A stretch of 64,000 nt of DNA, taken from Argentina anserina (lineage: Eukaryota > Streptophyta > Magnoliopsida > Rosales > Rosaceae). The DNA lies in assembly GCF_933775445.1 (NCBI RefSeq), contig NC_065873.1, positions 8,804,001 through 8,868,000 of the forward strand, read 5' to 3'. The notes below the pieces were generated by a model. The model had not been told where the DNA came from, made no database searches, and saw only the letters and a program-made list of their open reading frames with translations. Each line of letters starts with the position of its first letter. Within the stretch, counting starts at the first letter, position 1. A program made the position numbers and the translations under genes. Shown here piece by piece: positions 45,596-57,412 of the stretch.

Positions 45596-48500
45596 ATGGG
45601 CAAAGTGTTTCCAGCCCCTGATTATCCCTCCTACCCACCGCAACTTCCACCGCCGTGGCGAGAGTTGTTTGATGGTGTTACTGGCCGCTACTACTACTGG
45701 AACACTGAGACGAATCACACTCAGTTTGAAAACCCTTGGATTCCATCACAACCTCTCCAGCCACCAGCTTCTCCAGATATGTTTTCTCAACCACCTCATA
45801 CCCTCTCCGCATGTTCAATCTTCCATCCCCAATCTGAGATACCTGCCGAGAGTGTTCCTCTAGATGCACAAGCACAGCTCATGGTTGCTCTTCAACACTT
45901 ACGGAACGAAATGCACGAAATATTCAGGGAGGAGGAACGTCGGGATCAGGAGAGCCGCTCGAAGTTCTTTGAGAAGCGTCACCAGCTTCGAGAAATTACC
46001 TCAAAATTTCCCCGCCCTTCCTCTACCCACCATAGTACTGGTTCTCCTGCAATTGCCAAACCCACAGCTCAAGTTATTTCGGCTTCTCTGTCTCCACCGA
46101 CCCCCACTGCCTCTGATGACTCCATTCAATCAGACCCTCAGTCATACGCTGCCGACGAACAACACGGTCTCAATCATACCCACCCTTATCCCAACCCTCA
46201 CCTTGCCACTTACCCTCTCTTTGAACCCACCACCCAACCCATTCTCACAAACTCTCAATCCTACCCACAACAACCGTCACACAACCTGCCATGCCCTCAA
46301 TTTATCTCCATGGCAAACCACTTAAGGCTTCCGGCAATCGAATCTCCATGGCAGCAAAAATCAGAGCTTTCAAAAAGGGCGAAAATCGGGACTGTTACTG
46401 TTAGAAAAAACAGTGATATATATAATTTAAGAAACTGAATTATAAATAATTATAAAGCATAAACCAAACAACTCTAATAACGAAGAACACGAAAAGAAAT
46501 TCAACCAAAATACCGAACGATTGGTGATGGAAGAACTAGTCGAAACGTGTGTGATACTACACTGTCCTTAAGACGTTTACGCCTCCTCTAGAATTTGAAA
46601 CGTCCAAAAATGCAAAAAGAATATGCGTTCTGACCCTCAATTCGGTGTTGCATTTGTGTCCGCAGGTCGTACGGGTTTCCCTTGTGACCTGAGATTTGCA
46701 CCCCCTTGTGCGTGCGCGAGAGGTTATAAAAAGACTTACACACTTTACAATCAATACACAATGGATTCTATATAAAGTCTTTTCAACACTTCTATTTTTC
46801 AATGTGTGACACACTTTTCTCTCATTCTAAGTAGCCATCTTTGAGTGACATTTCTTATTCACCCACAAACCAAATTACACAAACAAACATATGATCTTGT
46901 AGTCCTCATTATGGGAGAACTCAAATCTATGTTCATTTTTTATTAATAATAAGTTTAACTTACTTAAATTAATCAATTAAAATTTAATTTTAAATAATTT
47001 ATTAGCCTTTTTTTTCAACAGTTGCGTGGTGCGGGTATGTCCATGAGGTTCTCGATTAATCGCAAGCACAATCTTTGGGTCGTGCAGGCAAAGAACGGTG
47101 ATGCCATCCCTGAGTTTATGGAGGAACTCTATCAGCTCGGTGTAAGTCCACGTACTCTGAACGACACATCGCATCCTTCGGAAACAAAGCCATCTTCTCC
47201 ACCACCACCTTGCAATGTCCCTGACCAGAAAGAGGTCTCTCACCCCACACTCGTTTCTTCTGTCCTCATCGACGAGCTGGAGACTCTTCCTCAATCCATC
47301 TCCGTCGCCGTTGCCGAGGAGCTCATCCTCGCTTCACTGGATCCCCAAAGCGACACCGTTGTCGTCTCTACTGAGTCTCCATTCGAAATTGGAGGGGCGT
47401 ATACGATGAGTTTGACTTCAGCCCAGAATCCAATCTCAGTTGCTAAAGCACCAATGGTATGCCATCCATCATCTACCCTTGAAATTGGTGGTAGCTACTC
47501 GCCTGCTTCTGTTTTGTTCAACAATCACGACGAAACCGAGAGGGAACCTGATGGGTTTTCTATTGTCCAACGAGATTGGGAGTACCATAAGACTATTGAT
47601 CAACATGTTTCTTGCGAGGATATCACTTGTGCTGATTCTATTATTGAACAGAAGGTAACAAAGAAGGTTGAATTTTACGAACAAAAGTTTGCTATTGTGT
47701 TTCAATGTTGCAAGTTGGGCAATCTTGATCCGACCCAATGGGCATTGTCTATTGTCATTTCTCCTTTCTTTGATTACATGATTGCTGGTAATACTTTTTG
47801 AGGTGAATTTATTGGTGAAGCAAAGTTGTCTGTCAGTAACAATTATGAACAAATGCAAGTGAGTTCTGTCAGGGTGCCAATATCGTTAGTTGCTCTTCCA
47901 AGTTAAAGAAATGCTAAGCAGCTGGACTCTATTGTTAGCGCACGGGTCAAGTGTGATGTTGCGAGGGTGATATGTCTGTTGCTGCACATTTTGCAGTGAG
48001 GTTATGGCCATGGCTATTTCGTTACTTATATTTCTGTCATTTGGAAATAGAGAGTCCTCATATTTGTTGCGGAGGAGCATTTGACAAATTGGGTCTCTGG
48101 AGGCTTGAATCTAAACGAGCTTATCTCCTCATTGTCTCGGACATAGGGACTGCTCAAAATGGTTCTTATTCGGTGAATGAAGATGTCCAATGTGGTAACA
48201 TATTTAAACAGAATGAGCTGCACTTTGTAATGATGCTCACAAGTTCTATGTTGGTACCTTTTCCTTTGTCTGGTGGTATAATTATGTTTGTTACTATTCT
48301 AAAATGCTTCCTGGGTTGTCACTGTGGAGGTGGCTCTTCATTTAATGATCAAGACAAAGATGCTTCTTCGGTGGAAGCATGTATGGCTGATGGAACTATG
48401 CTATCGGTAAATGGAGACTTGGTGATGGATTGTGCTGTAGACAACCTGCTTGTAGCGAACACTGTACATGTGCCTCACTTTCACCACTTATTGTTGGATG

Positions 48501-48805
48501 AGGACAATTTTTCTCAGGTACTGGTTCTCAGTTCCAGAAACACCGGGACTTTGTTCAGTCCGAGCTTGGTCATCTCACCTGTGATGTTTTCATTGTCATT
48601 GCTTGAATCATCTATGTCTGCAAGTAGACACATGGAAATGGAATTTGAGCTATTTACATCTTGTTATTTTGCTGTTGGCACATTTTTGACAACTCTTGGA
48701 GTGACAAAGTTGTCAGCTGGGTTACCATACTGGTGGGTTGGATTGGATCCGGGATATTCAAATCTAGCAACTGCAGTCGTGAGGTTTTTGGTAACCAAAA
48801 TTTGA
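45596..48805 (+). pseudogene. Retroelement gag-position ORF with WW-type domain, broken
   Basis: The first ATG after the primer-binding site (45596) opens a frame with MGKVFPAPDYPSYPPQ, then PPWRELFDGVTGRYYYWNTE followed by TNHTQFENP. This is a WW-domain fold signature with Phe in place of the second Trp. A coiled, Arg/Glu-rich part (about residues 100-140) and a Pro/Ser/Thr-rich tail follow. The frame is lost near 46350-46398 and a solo LTR sits at 46399-47020. Coding-like sequence resumes at about 47026-47801 (FSINRKHNLWVVQAKNGDAI, then a Pro/Ser-rich part), then decays with stops, the last open piece being 47972-48805. No protease, reverse transcriptase or integrase is seen. It is probably a non-autonomous element carrying a captured host WW domain. 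Confidence 0.55.
46399..47020. mobile_element. Solo LTR (622 bp) interrupting the WW retroelement
   Basis: It starts TGTTAGAAAAAACAG and ends TTTTTCAACA. The flanks are GTTAC (46394-46398) and GTTGC (47021-47025), a 5-bp target duplication with one change. TATA-like words (TATATAAAG near 46770) occur inside. It separates two parts of one coding region, which is independent evidence of insertion. Orientation could not be settled. Confidence 0.7.
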
Positions 48806-48914
48806 TCACCTTCTTATCAAAATTTCAGATTCGTGCATAGCTAAATGACTAACATAAACAAGGGCTTTGATAAACAATTTCTACAGTATGGAAGCTAATA
48901 AGGACTTTTTTCAG

Positions 48915-50288
48915 CAATCATTGTTTAGCTTCTATTACTGGCAAACTGGCAACTTAAAATTTCAAAGGTAACAAAGTTCCTCTGTGTGAACTTGAGCATA
49001 GCCATTGTAAAAAGAATAAAAAACTTTTGTAATTGCTTTGGTGTCATTGTAATTTTTCTGATGTCAATGACTTGAGAAAACTAATCCATGGCCTTGAGAA
49101 AACTAGTAGATTAGTTCTTTATAGCACCAAGCACTAAACCATGGCCAGCGTTTTCATATGGAAATTCAAGCATTTGTACAGACTGATAAATTGTTCGCTG
49201 ATCTGAAATGATGTAAACTCCGCATTGTCTATTATGATTAATGGATAGACTTCAGTTAAATGAGGATATATGACAAAAAACGGTGGCCTTGCCAAGCTAA
49301 AAGGGTCAATTGCCTCCCCAAAAAGTCAGAGGCAGAATCAATTGCCTCATACACATTCTTGCTGTTCTGTATATAGTTTGGTTTTCAGGAGCCCAAAGCA
49401 GGCAGATTTATTGCAACTGAAGCAACTGAGCTACTATAAACGATCATCCGTGACACATGTGATGAAACCAAGAAACATACAGCAATGCTAAATCATTAAA
49501 AGAAGCCTAGATTCAACAGATCCATTATATATCCGCTAGATAAAGTCTAATAAACCCACATATCAGGAAACAAAATATATCACCAATAACATTATCGTTC
49601 AAACTCAAAAACAACAACAAAAGGTTACATGGCATTGATTGAATCGCTAGTCCAATTCCACTTCAAAGATCCTGAACGCTCAAACCTATAATAAGAAAGC
49701 AAAACAAAACAGTCAGTACAGAGACGTATGCTAATTAAGAACATGATATGAACAAATTGCATGGTTTTCAGGACAATTATATAAACACTCCAAAATAATT
49801 GACACAAATTAACTATAAAAGAATACCTGGAGGAAGGGATTGCTTAACAAAATAATTGACACAAATTATCAGCCTTCTCAGAGCGTGTAAAGGGTACTTG
49901 GAGCATCGAACCTTGAACTTGACAGCATCTTTCGTCTTCTTGATTTTCACAAACGTGCATCCTTCCTTCCTGCAGTCAGGAGAAATCCATGATCTCATAG
50001 ATTTGCTTCGACTATTGGCAAAAATAACAAGGTAATAGGAATCAGACAACACACTCGCTCAAATATGCACTTCAAACGATTATACCATTATCACAAATTT
50101 ACTCACAAGAACATTCAATTGTAATAAAGTTACAGGTTCTACTATTAGCAAAGTCTAATCAAGGAAGACCGAAACAAGAGTATCATAAAGACCAGTTTCA
50201 GACGAGCTTCAAATCAAAACATACTATAGTCATGTACGAGAAAGAGACAATGGTATCCCAATAAACTGTGAAGCTTGAACAGCCAAAA
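48915..50288. repeat. Segmental duplication, copy 1 (contains the dead RPL38)
   Basis: It matches copy 2 (about 50665-50924 plus 54017-55420, with the hAT-type element in between). Shared words in order include CAATCATTGTTTAGCTTCTA, ATGGATAGACTTCAGTTAA, AGGCAGAATCAATTGCCTC, CTTGCTGTTCTGTATATRR, CCAATTCCACTTCAAAGATC and GAGACWATGGTATCCCAATA. Introns are shared, so the copy arose through DNA and not through mRNA. Confidence 0.8.
49663..50011 (-). pseudogene. RPL38: RPL38 pseudogene (intron-containing duplicate)
   Basis: The exon-3 equivalent (49663-49685) is intact, including its TGA, and the exon-2 equivalent spans 50011-49827. Exon 2 has small deletions relative to the functional gene: one base lost in the region corresponding to GACTGCAAGAAGGAAGG/CTCCTGAC, and one near ACGTTCTGTG. 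Both break the frame. The GTGTTTGATACTGAG segment is replaced by a local duplication of ATTGACACAAATTA-type intron sequence. No exon 1/ATG equivalent was found. The middle still reads [19 protein letters not shown]. It cannot make L38. Confidence 0.88.
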
Positions 50289-50298
50289 TGCACCTTTT

Positions 50299-50615
50299 GT
50301 TTTTTTTTTTTAAATGTTCATTAATAATAAGCCCAAGATGGCTATTACATACTCACACCCTATCACATGAAGAATAGAACAAAGCGTCCATAAAGGAAGA
50401 CAAATCCCACCAGCAACCACTGCTAGGATGACACAAACCACCAACGCTGCCACTATGAGTAGAAAGCGCAGGGAGGTTGCCATGCATCGCCGCCTCAACC
50501 CCAAGTGCAGAAGCAAAACAAAACTACTACAAGAACAAATCAATAGAAACAGGATGTCGACCAACCTTGAAATCTCCACCCAACGAACTAGAGAGCCAAT
50601 GGCATTACGCTAAAT
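50299..50615 (-). mobile_element. Retroposon (SINE or 5'-truncated LINE) with TSD
   Basis: TGCACCTTTT lies on both sides (50289-50298 and 50616-50625), and the repeat extends to 13 of 14 bases including the preceding AAA. The insert begins with a T run at the left, which is a 3' poly(A) tail on the minus strand. This is the structure left by target-primed reverse transcription. The frame at 50310-50579 encodes a hydrophobic peptide without a recognisable domain. It lies at the junction between the two segmental-duplication copies. Confidence 0.7.
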
Positions 50616-50924
50616 TGCACCTTTTTAAACCATTAAATTTTGAATCATTTAAGATGAAAGGTTCACAACAATCATTGTTTAGCTTCTACTAGTGGCAAAC
50701 TGATAACTTAAGATTTCAAATGTAACGAAATTGCTGTGTTTAAATTAAGGCATAGCAATTATAGGGAAAAAAACGCACTCAAATTTCTGCAGATCCCTTG
50801 GTGTAAAGAACTTGGTCCATGGCCTTGATGTTAATCTACATTTTATCATGCAAGCACTAAGCACTGCTAGTAGCCTAGTACTTCAGATTGATACGAGAGG
50901 AGCTTACAAAGCAAGCATTCGTAC

Positions 50925-53900
50925 TAGGGGTGGACAAACTGACCCGAAAACCGAAAAAAACCGAACTCGAACCCAAACCGAATCCGAACAAACCGAAACC
51001 CGAATCAAACCGAACCGAAAATAAAAAAACCGAACCGAACCGATTCTATTTGGGTTGGGTTTTGGGTTCAGTCCCTTAGAAACCGAACCGACCCGAACAA
51101 CCCAAAGTCAATGGTCAACGTTACAAAACGACATCATTTTTTCATATTTATAATTTTACATTATTATTATTTTTTTAATAAAAAAATAGTGTGGTCGGCC
51201 TCACAGCCACACATAATTTCTAACCTAATTGACCTAATGTATAAGAGGCGCATTATTTAGCCGTCTTGCTTCCTTCATAATGCGATAGTTTTATTTTAAA
51301 CCTAATATAAATGTTATGATACATTAGTTGACACTTAGAAAATCGCCAACTCTAATTCAAAATATGATCGATCGACACTAGCAGATGTGATTGGTATATA
51401 TATTTAGGGACCCCGTAAAAATTTCGTCCGTTTTGGACATGGTTTGACCGTTCGTACCTACGGTTAACTAAAAAAGAGGCGTTTTCACATATTGAAACCC
51501 TATTGACCGGGGCTTTGCCAAATATATTTCTTTAGTGCGACCGCGCATGATAGATAACAAAAATTAGGTGATTTCAAATATGCAAACGGCTTTCGGCGTT
51601 CGCATATTTGTAATAGGTCCTCCCTTATGGCATAATAGTGGTGTTTTCGATTTACCAAAAATTCTGACAGTTAAATGAGGTCCGAATTGGATGAAATTTT
51701 TATAGGGTCACTAAATATATATACCGATTATATCGGCTGGTGTCGATCGATCCCTAGAAGTTTCATTCATATAGTCGCTTCATAATGCGATAGTTTTATT
51801 TTAAACCTAATATAAATGTTATGATACATTAGTTGACACTTAGGAAATCGCCAACTCTAATTCGAAATATGATCGATCGACACCAGCAGATGTGATTGGT
51901 ATATATATTTAGGGACCCCGTAAAAATTTCGTCCGTTTTGGACATGGTTTGACCGTTCGTACCCACGGTTAACTAAAAAAGAGGCGTTTTCACATATTGA
52001 AACCCTATGGACCGGGGCTTTGCCAAATATATTTCTTTAGTGCGACCGCGCATGATAAGTAACAAAAATTAGGTGATTTCAGATATGCAAATGGCTTTCG
52101 GCGTTCGCATATTTGTAATAGGTCCTCCCTTATGGCATAATAGTGATGTTTTCGATTTACCAAAAATTCCGACGGTTAAATGAGGTCCGAATTGGATGAA
52201 ATTTTTATAGGGTCACTAAATATATATAACGATCACATCGGCTGGTATCGATCGATCCCTAGAAATTTCCTTCATATAGTCGCTTCATAATGCGATAGTT
52301 TTATTTTAAACCTAATATAAAGGTTATGATACATTAGTTGACACTTAGGTGATCGTCAACTCTAATTCGAAATATGGTCGATCGACACCAGCAGATGTGA
52401 TTGGTATATATATTTAGGGACCCCGTAAAAATTTCGTCCATTTTGGACATGGTTTGACCGTTCGTACCTACGGTCAACCAAAAAAGAGGCGTTTTCACAT
52501 AATAAAACCTCATTGACCGGGGCTTTTCCAAATAGATTTCTTGAGTGCGACCCCGCATGATAAGTAACAAAAATTAGGTGATTTCAGATATGCAAACGGC
52601 TTTCGGCGTTCGCATATTTGTAATAGGTCCTCCCTTATGGCATAATAGTGATGTTTTCGATTTACCAAAAATTCTGACGGTTAAATAAGGTCCGAATTGG
52701 ATGAAATTTTTATAGGGTCACTAAATATATATAACGATCACATCGGCTGGTGTCGATCGATCCCTAGAAGTTTCCTTCATATAGTCGCTTCATAATGCGA
52801 TAGTTTTATTTTAAACCTAATATAAAGGTTATGATACATTAGTAGACACTTAGGTGATCGTCAACTCTAATTCGAAATATGGTCGATCGACACCAGCAGA
52901 TGTGATTGGTATATATATTTAGGGACCCCGTAAAAATTTCGTCCATTTTGGACATGGTTTGACCGTTCGTACCTACGGTCAACCAAAAAAGAGGCGTTTT
53001 CACATAATAAAACCTCATTGACCGGGGCTTTGCCAAATAGATTTCTTCAGTGCGACCCCGCATGATAAGTAACAAAAATTAGGTGACTTCAGATATGCAA
53101 ACGGCTTTCGGCGCTCGCATCTTTGTAATGGATTCTCCTTTAGGACAAATTAGTGGTGTTTTCAGTTTACCGGAAATTCTGACGGTCAAACTAAGTCCGA
53201 ATTGGATGAAATTTTTACATGGTCACTAAATATATATACTGATCACATCGGATGGTGTCGATCGATCCCTAAAAGTTTACTTCATATAGTCGCTTCATAA
53301 TGCGATAGTTTTGTTATAAATCTAATATAAATGTATGATACATTAGTGGACACTTCAGCAATCGATAACTCCAGTTCGAAATATGGTCGATCGACACCAG
53401 CAGATGTGATTAGTATATATATTTAGGGAACCCGTAAAAATTTCGTCCGATTTGGATATTGATTGATCGTCCATACTTATGGTCAAGAAAAAAGGCGTTT
53501 TGACATTAAAATCCTCATTGACCGGGGCTTTGCTAAATGAAATTTTTTGGTGCGACCGCACACAATCGGTGACAAAAATTAGGTGATTTCATATATGCAA
53601 ACGACTTTTAGTGTTCGCATATTGGTAATGGGTCTTCCCTTATGACATAATAGTGTTGTTTTCGGGTAAAAACCCATCGGGCTTACGGGCCTCGACGAGG
53701 TTTTCAGATCCACGGGCTAAATGATGAGGCATAAGTCAATTAGGTATGAAATAATCATTAGACTATTAATTTTTCATCTTTATGTTAAATTTTATACTTT
53801 TAAAATTAATATATAATATTACGTATTTTACATACGGGTAAAACCGAAAAAAAAAAACCGAACCGAACCGAACCGTACGGGTTGGGTTGGGTTGTGGGCC

Positions 53901-54008
53901 ACAGTCTCTAAAATAAAAAAACCGAACCGAACCGAACCGAATTTAAAATTTGGATTGGATTATGGGTTTTGTCCAAAACCGAACCGAATAAACCCGTGTC
54001 CACCCCTA
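50925..54008. mobile_element. hAT-type element (3084 bp) carrying a 505-bp tandem array
   Basis: The ends are identical inverted repeats TAGGGGTGGACA, flanked by a perfect 8-bp duplication ATTCGTAC (50917-50924 and 54009-54016). Subterminal regions on both sides are built of ACCGAACC/GGTTCGG-type words, as in the 866-bp element at 4312-5177. No transposase is present. The interior is almost entirely a tandem array of a 505-bp unit (51273-53657), followed by a GGGCTTACGGGCCTCG segment and an AT-rich stretch. It inserted into copy 2 of the RPL38 segmental duplication. Confidence 0.85.
51273..53657. repeat. Tandem array: 4 full plus 1 partial copy of a 505-bp palindromic unit
   Basis: The word CTTCATAATGCGATAGTTTT begins each unit at 51273, 51778, 52283, 52788 and (with one change) 53293, so the first four periods are exactly 505 bp. 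The last copy is cut at about 365 bp and is the most diverged; units 3 and 4 are nearly identical. Each unit contains an imperfect inverted repeat: ATCGATCGACACCAGCAGAT leading to TATATATTTAGGGACCCCGT and AAAAATTTCGTCC on one arm, and the reverse complement (GGATGAAATTTTTATAGGGT, then CTAAATATATATA, then GGTGTCGATCGATCC) on the other. A small hairpin, CAAACGGCTTTCGGCGTTCG, lies between the arms. Short antisense frames recur once per unit and are by-products. Confidence 0.92.
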
Positions 54009-54016
54009 ATTCGTAC

Positions 54017-54785
54017 ATGATTTCAATTCCAATACATCTGACCATTGTTTTCCAACTGTGGCTGTTTATGCTCTTGTTCTTCTCACTTCCGCCATGGACT
54101 CCCAGGTCAAATTGAAAACAAAAGACTGCCAAACTACCCAAGAACGAAAAGATGTGCAATGAAACGTTAACATAAATATAGAATTAACACTATTTCCCAC
54201 GTTACGCGAGTCATTGACTATCCAACTTGTCCCAAGACGTTAGTTTAGGGAATTTAAAGCATTTGTACAAACTTGGATTTCCCTACAAATGTCTAATGTC
54301 ATTTCAACTCCACATTGTCTATTATGATTGATGGATAGACTTCAGTTAATGGTTAAATATGACAAACAAACGGTACCCTTGACAAGCTAAAAAAGGGCCA
54401 ATTCCCAACCCAAAAAAGCATAGGCAGAATCAATTGCCTCCCATAGTCTTGCTGTTCTGTATATGATCTGCATAGACCTTGCAGGAGCCCAAGGCAGGCA
54501 GATATATTGCAACTGCTGCAACATCGCAGCTCTAGACAATCATCCATGTGATACTGTTTAGCTATGTTAAAGCTTTAGAGGAAGCCTAGATTCAACACAT
54601 ATATTTAAGTGATTTACCTTTCCAACAAATCTGAAACAGCACTGAATCCATTATATATCCGCAAGATAAAGTCTAATAATAATGAACCCACATATCAGAA
54701 AATAAAATCTAACACCAACGTTATCGTTCGAATTCAAAGACAAGAGGCTACATGGCATTCATTGAACTGCTACTTCAATTCCACT
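54017..54785. repeat. Segmental duplication, copy 2 (left part)
   Basis: This is the counterpart of 49180-49662 and continues the block interrupted by the hAT-type element; its beginning is 50665-50924. No gene apart from the 3' untranslated side of RPL38. Confidence 0.7.
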
Positions 54786-55949
<1,164 letters not shown>

Positions 55950-56023
55950 GTTGGGAGGTCGGGTTTGATCTCTGGAGGCTGCGAGTTCTGTGAGCGAGGG
56001 ACTTGAAGCCGACTGCAAAGAGG

Positions 56024-56114
56024 AGACTTTTATAGTGCTGAAACCCTACTCTTTATAACTTTCTCGTTCCCAATTTTATCCCTACTTCTTTGCTGTTATT
56101 ATCACATCGGCCCA
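56024..56114 (-). promoter_or_regulatory. RPL38 core promoter with TATA, telo-box and site II element
   Basis: On the minus strand upstream of the ATG, CTATAAAAG (about 56026-56034) serves as a TATA box, TAGGGTTT (telo-box, about 56042-56049) lies just beyond it, and TGGGCC (56109-56114) is a site II element. Telo-box plus site II is the known signature of plant ribosomal-protein and cell-proliferation promoters. This supports transcription of the intact copy. Confidence 0.65.
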
Positions 56115-56884
56115 TATTTCCATAACTACACTTTAGTTTCAATTTAAATTGTCACTTTTGTTTCAATTTTGAACTTGTATAGATGTGAATTGAACAAAAC
56201 CATAGCTGGACACTAAATTAAGTTTTACTCCTTGCCCAAGGGTCGAAACACTAGTTCTGTAAGTGTCTCATTGAAATTCATTTCTTTTCAAACGCTACAT
56301 GAAAAAATATTACCCCAACCGTTAATTTAGAGATAGAATGATCATTGTATTGTATATTATCAACAGCATTTGACCGGAGTTTAAATGTTGTTACCATCTT
56401 TTCAATATTAGGTTTGATTTCCAAGATTAATGAGAAGTCATAGAGCTCTAGATCTGACCTATCGAGATGATACTGGTCAATATTGATACTGCATTCTATA
56501 ATTATGGAGAAAGTGATGGCGTTGATGTTATAGTAAGTGATGAGTCTGGTTCTGATACATGTAAAAAAAATAAAATAACCATGCGCTATTTGATAAAGAT
56601 GTATGCCTCATTTTATTTGTGTTCTACTTTCATCTCACTATGGCATGTCAAGCAAAGTGTCTCTTGACATTTATCGATTAGAGTTGGAAGGCAATCATCT
56701 CAACAAAGTGTTTCTTGCTATTTTATCAATTAGAGTTGGAAGGCAATCATCTGGAAAGTAAGGAATAAGAAAATCTTCAGAATGTCTGATCCTAGGCCTT
56801 CTTCATATCACATATGCAATTGCAAATATTAAGTGAAACTGCCTAAATGCTAGTACAAGATCCGTTGGTGCTTCTTCCTCAAGG
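56115..56884. other. Intergenic DNA, no gene seen
   Basis: AT-rich sequence. A 36-bp phrase (TATCAATTAGAGTTGGAAGG and neighbours) is repeated near 56673-56690 and 56723-56745. The 56467-56667 frame has no recognised domain. Confidence 0.45.
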
Positions 56885-57412
56885 CCCTTGGCCACAATAA
56901 AGTGGCGAGTAATTGCTCGGTCTTATTTCAAAATCAATTTTGATGGATCATTGTGGAATGATTTAGCCGCTTCTGAATTTGTTATCAAATACCACAATGG
57001 TCTGACTAATCCTTAATGTTGCTTGTTACCTTGCTATACTGGAAACTCCTCAATTCCTGTGTCGGAGGCTACAGCTTTAAGAAAACAATCTTGTTGCATC
57101 TAAAGCTGAAGAGATTGGAGAATGTTGAATTGGAAGGCGACTCAAAGTTAGTGATTTATGTCATTAATGCTGTTATTAATCCTCCTTGGAGAATTTTAAG
57201 GCTAGCTCATAGAAGATATTTGAGTCCTAGCAAGAGAGTTTATAATGATTAGCTTAAGCATGTTTTTCGGGAATCTAATTTCACAGTAGACGTTGTTTCC
57301 CAATTTTGGTCATTCTATTGTTGGTCTTTGAGCAATAAAGTGTCGAGGGAGGCCTCAAGATCCCATCTCTTTGATCTTGTCAATTTTGAATGTCGTCGAT
57401 GCTTCAGTTTGT
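56885..57412 (+). pseudogene. RNase H-like (LINE-type C-terminal) fragment
   Basis: Pieces in different frames spell the RVT_3/RNase H-like domain found at the C-terminus of plant LINE-1 elements: KINFDGSLWNDLAASEFVIK near 56920-56985, VELEGDSKLVIYVINAVI near 57126-57178 with NPPWRIL after it, and HVFRESNFTVDVVSQF near 57260-57307. The frame shifts between the pieces and stops occur, so it is non-functional. No reverse transcriptase or endonuclease domain is nearby. Confidence 0.7.

Noticed and set aside
52334..53561. Recurring 68-78-codon antisense ORFs in the tandem array
   Set aside because: They recur because the unit recurs; stops appear in the less conserved copies and no domain is seen.
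51273..53657. CRISPR-like array
   Set aside because: Units are directly adjacent 505-bp tandem copies without unique spacers, in a plant genome.
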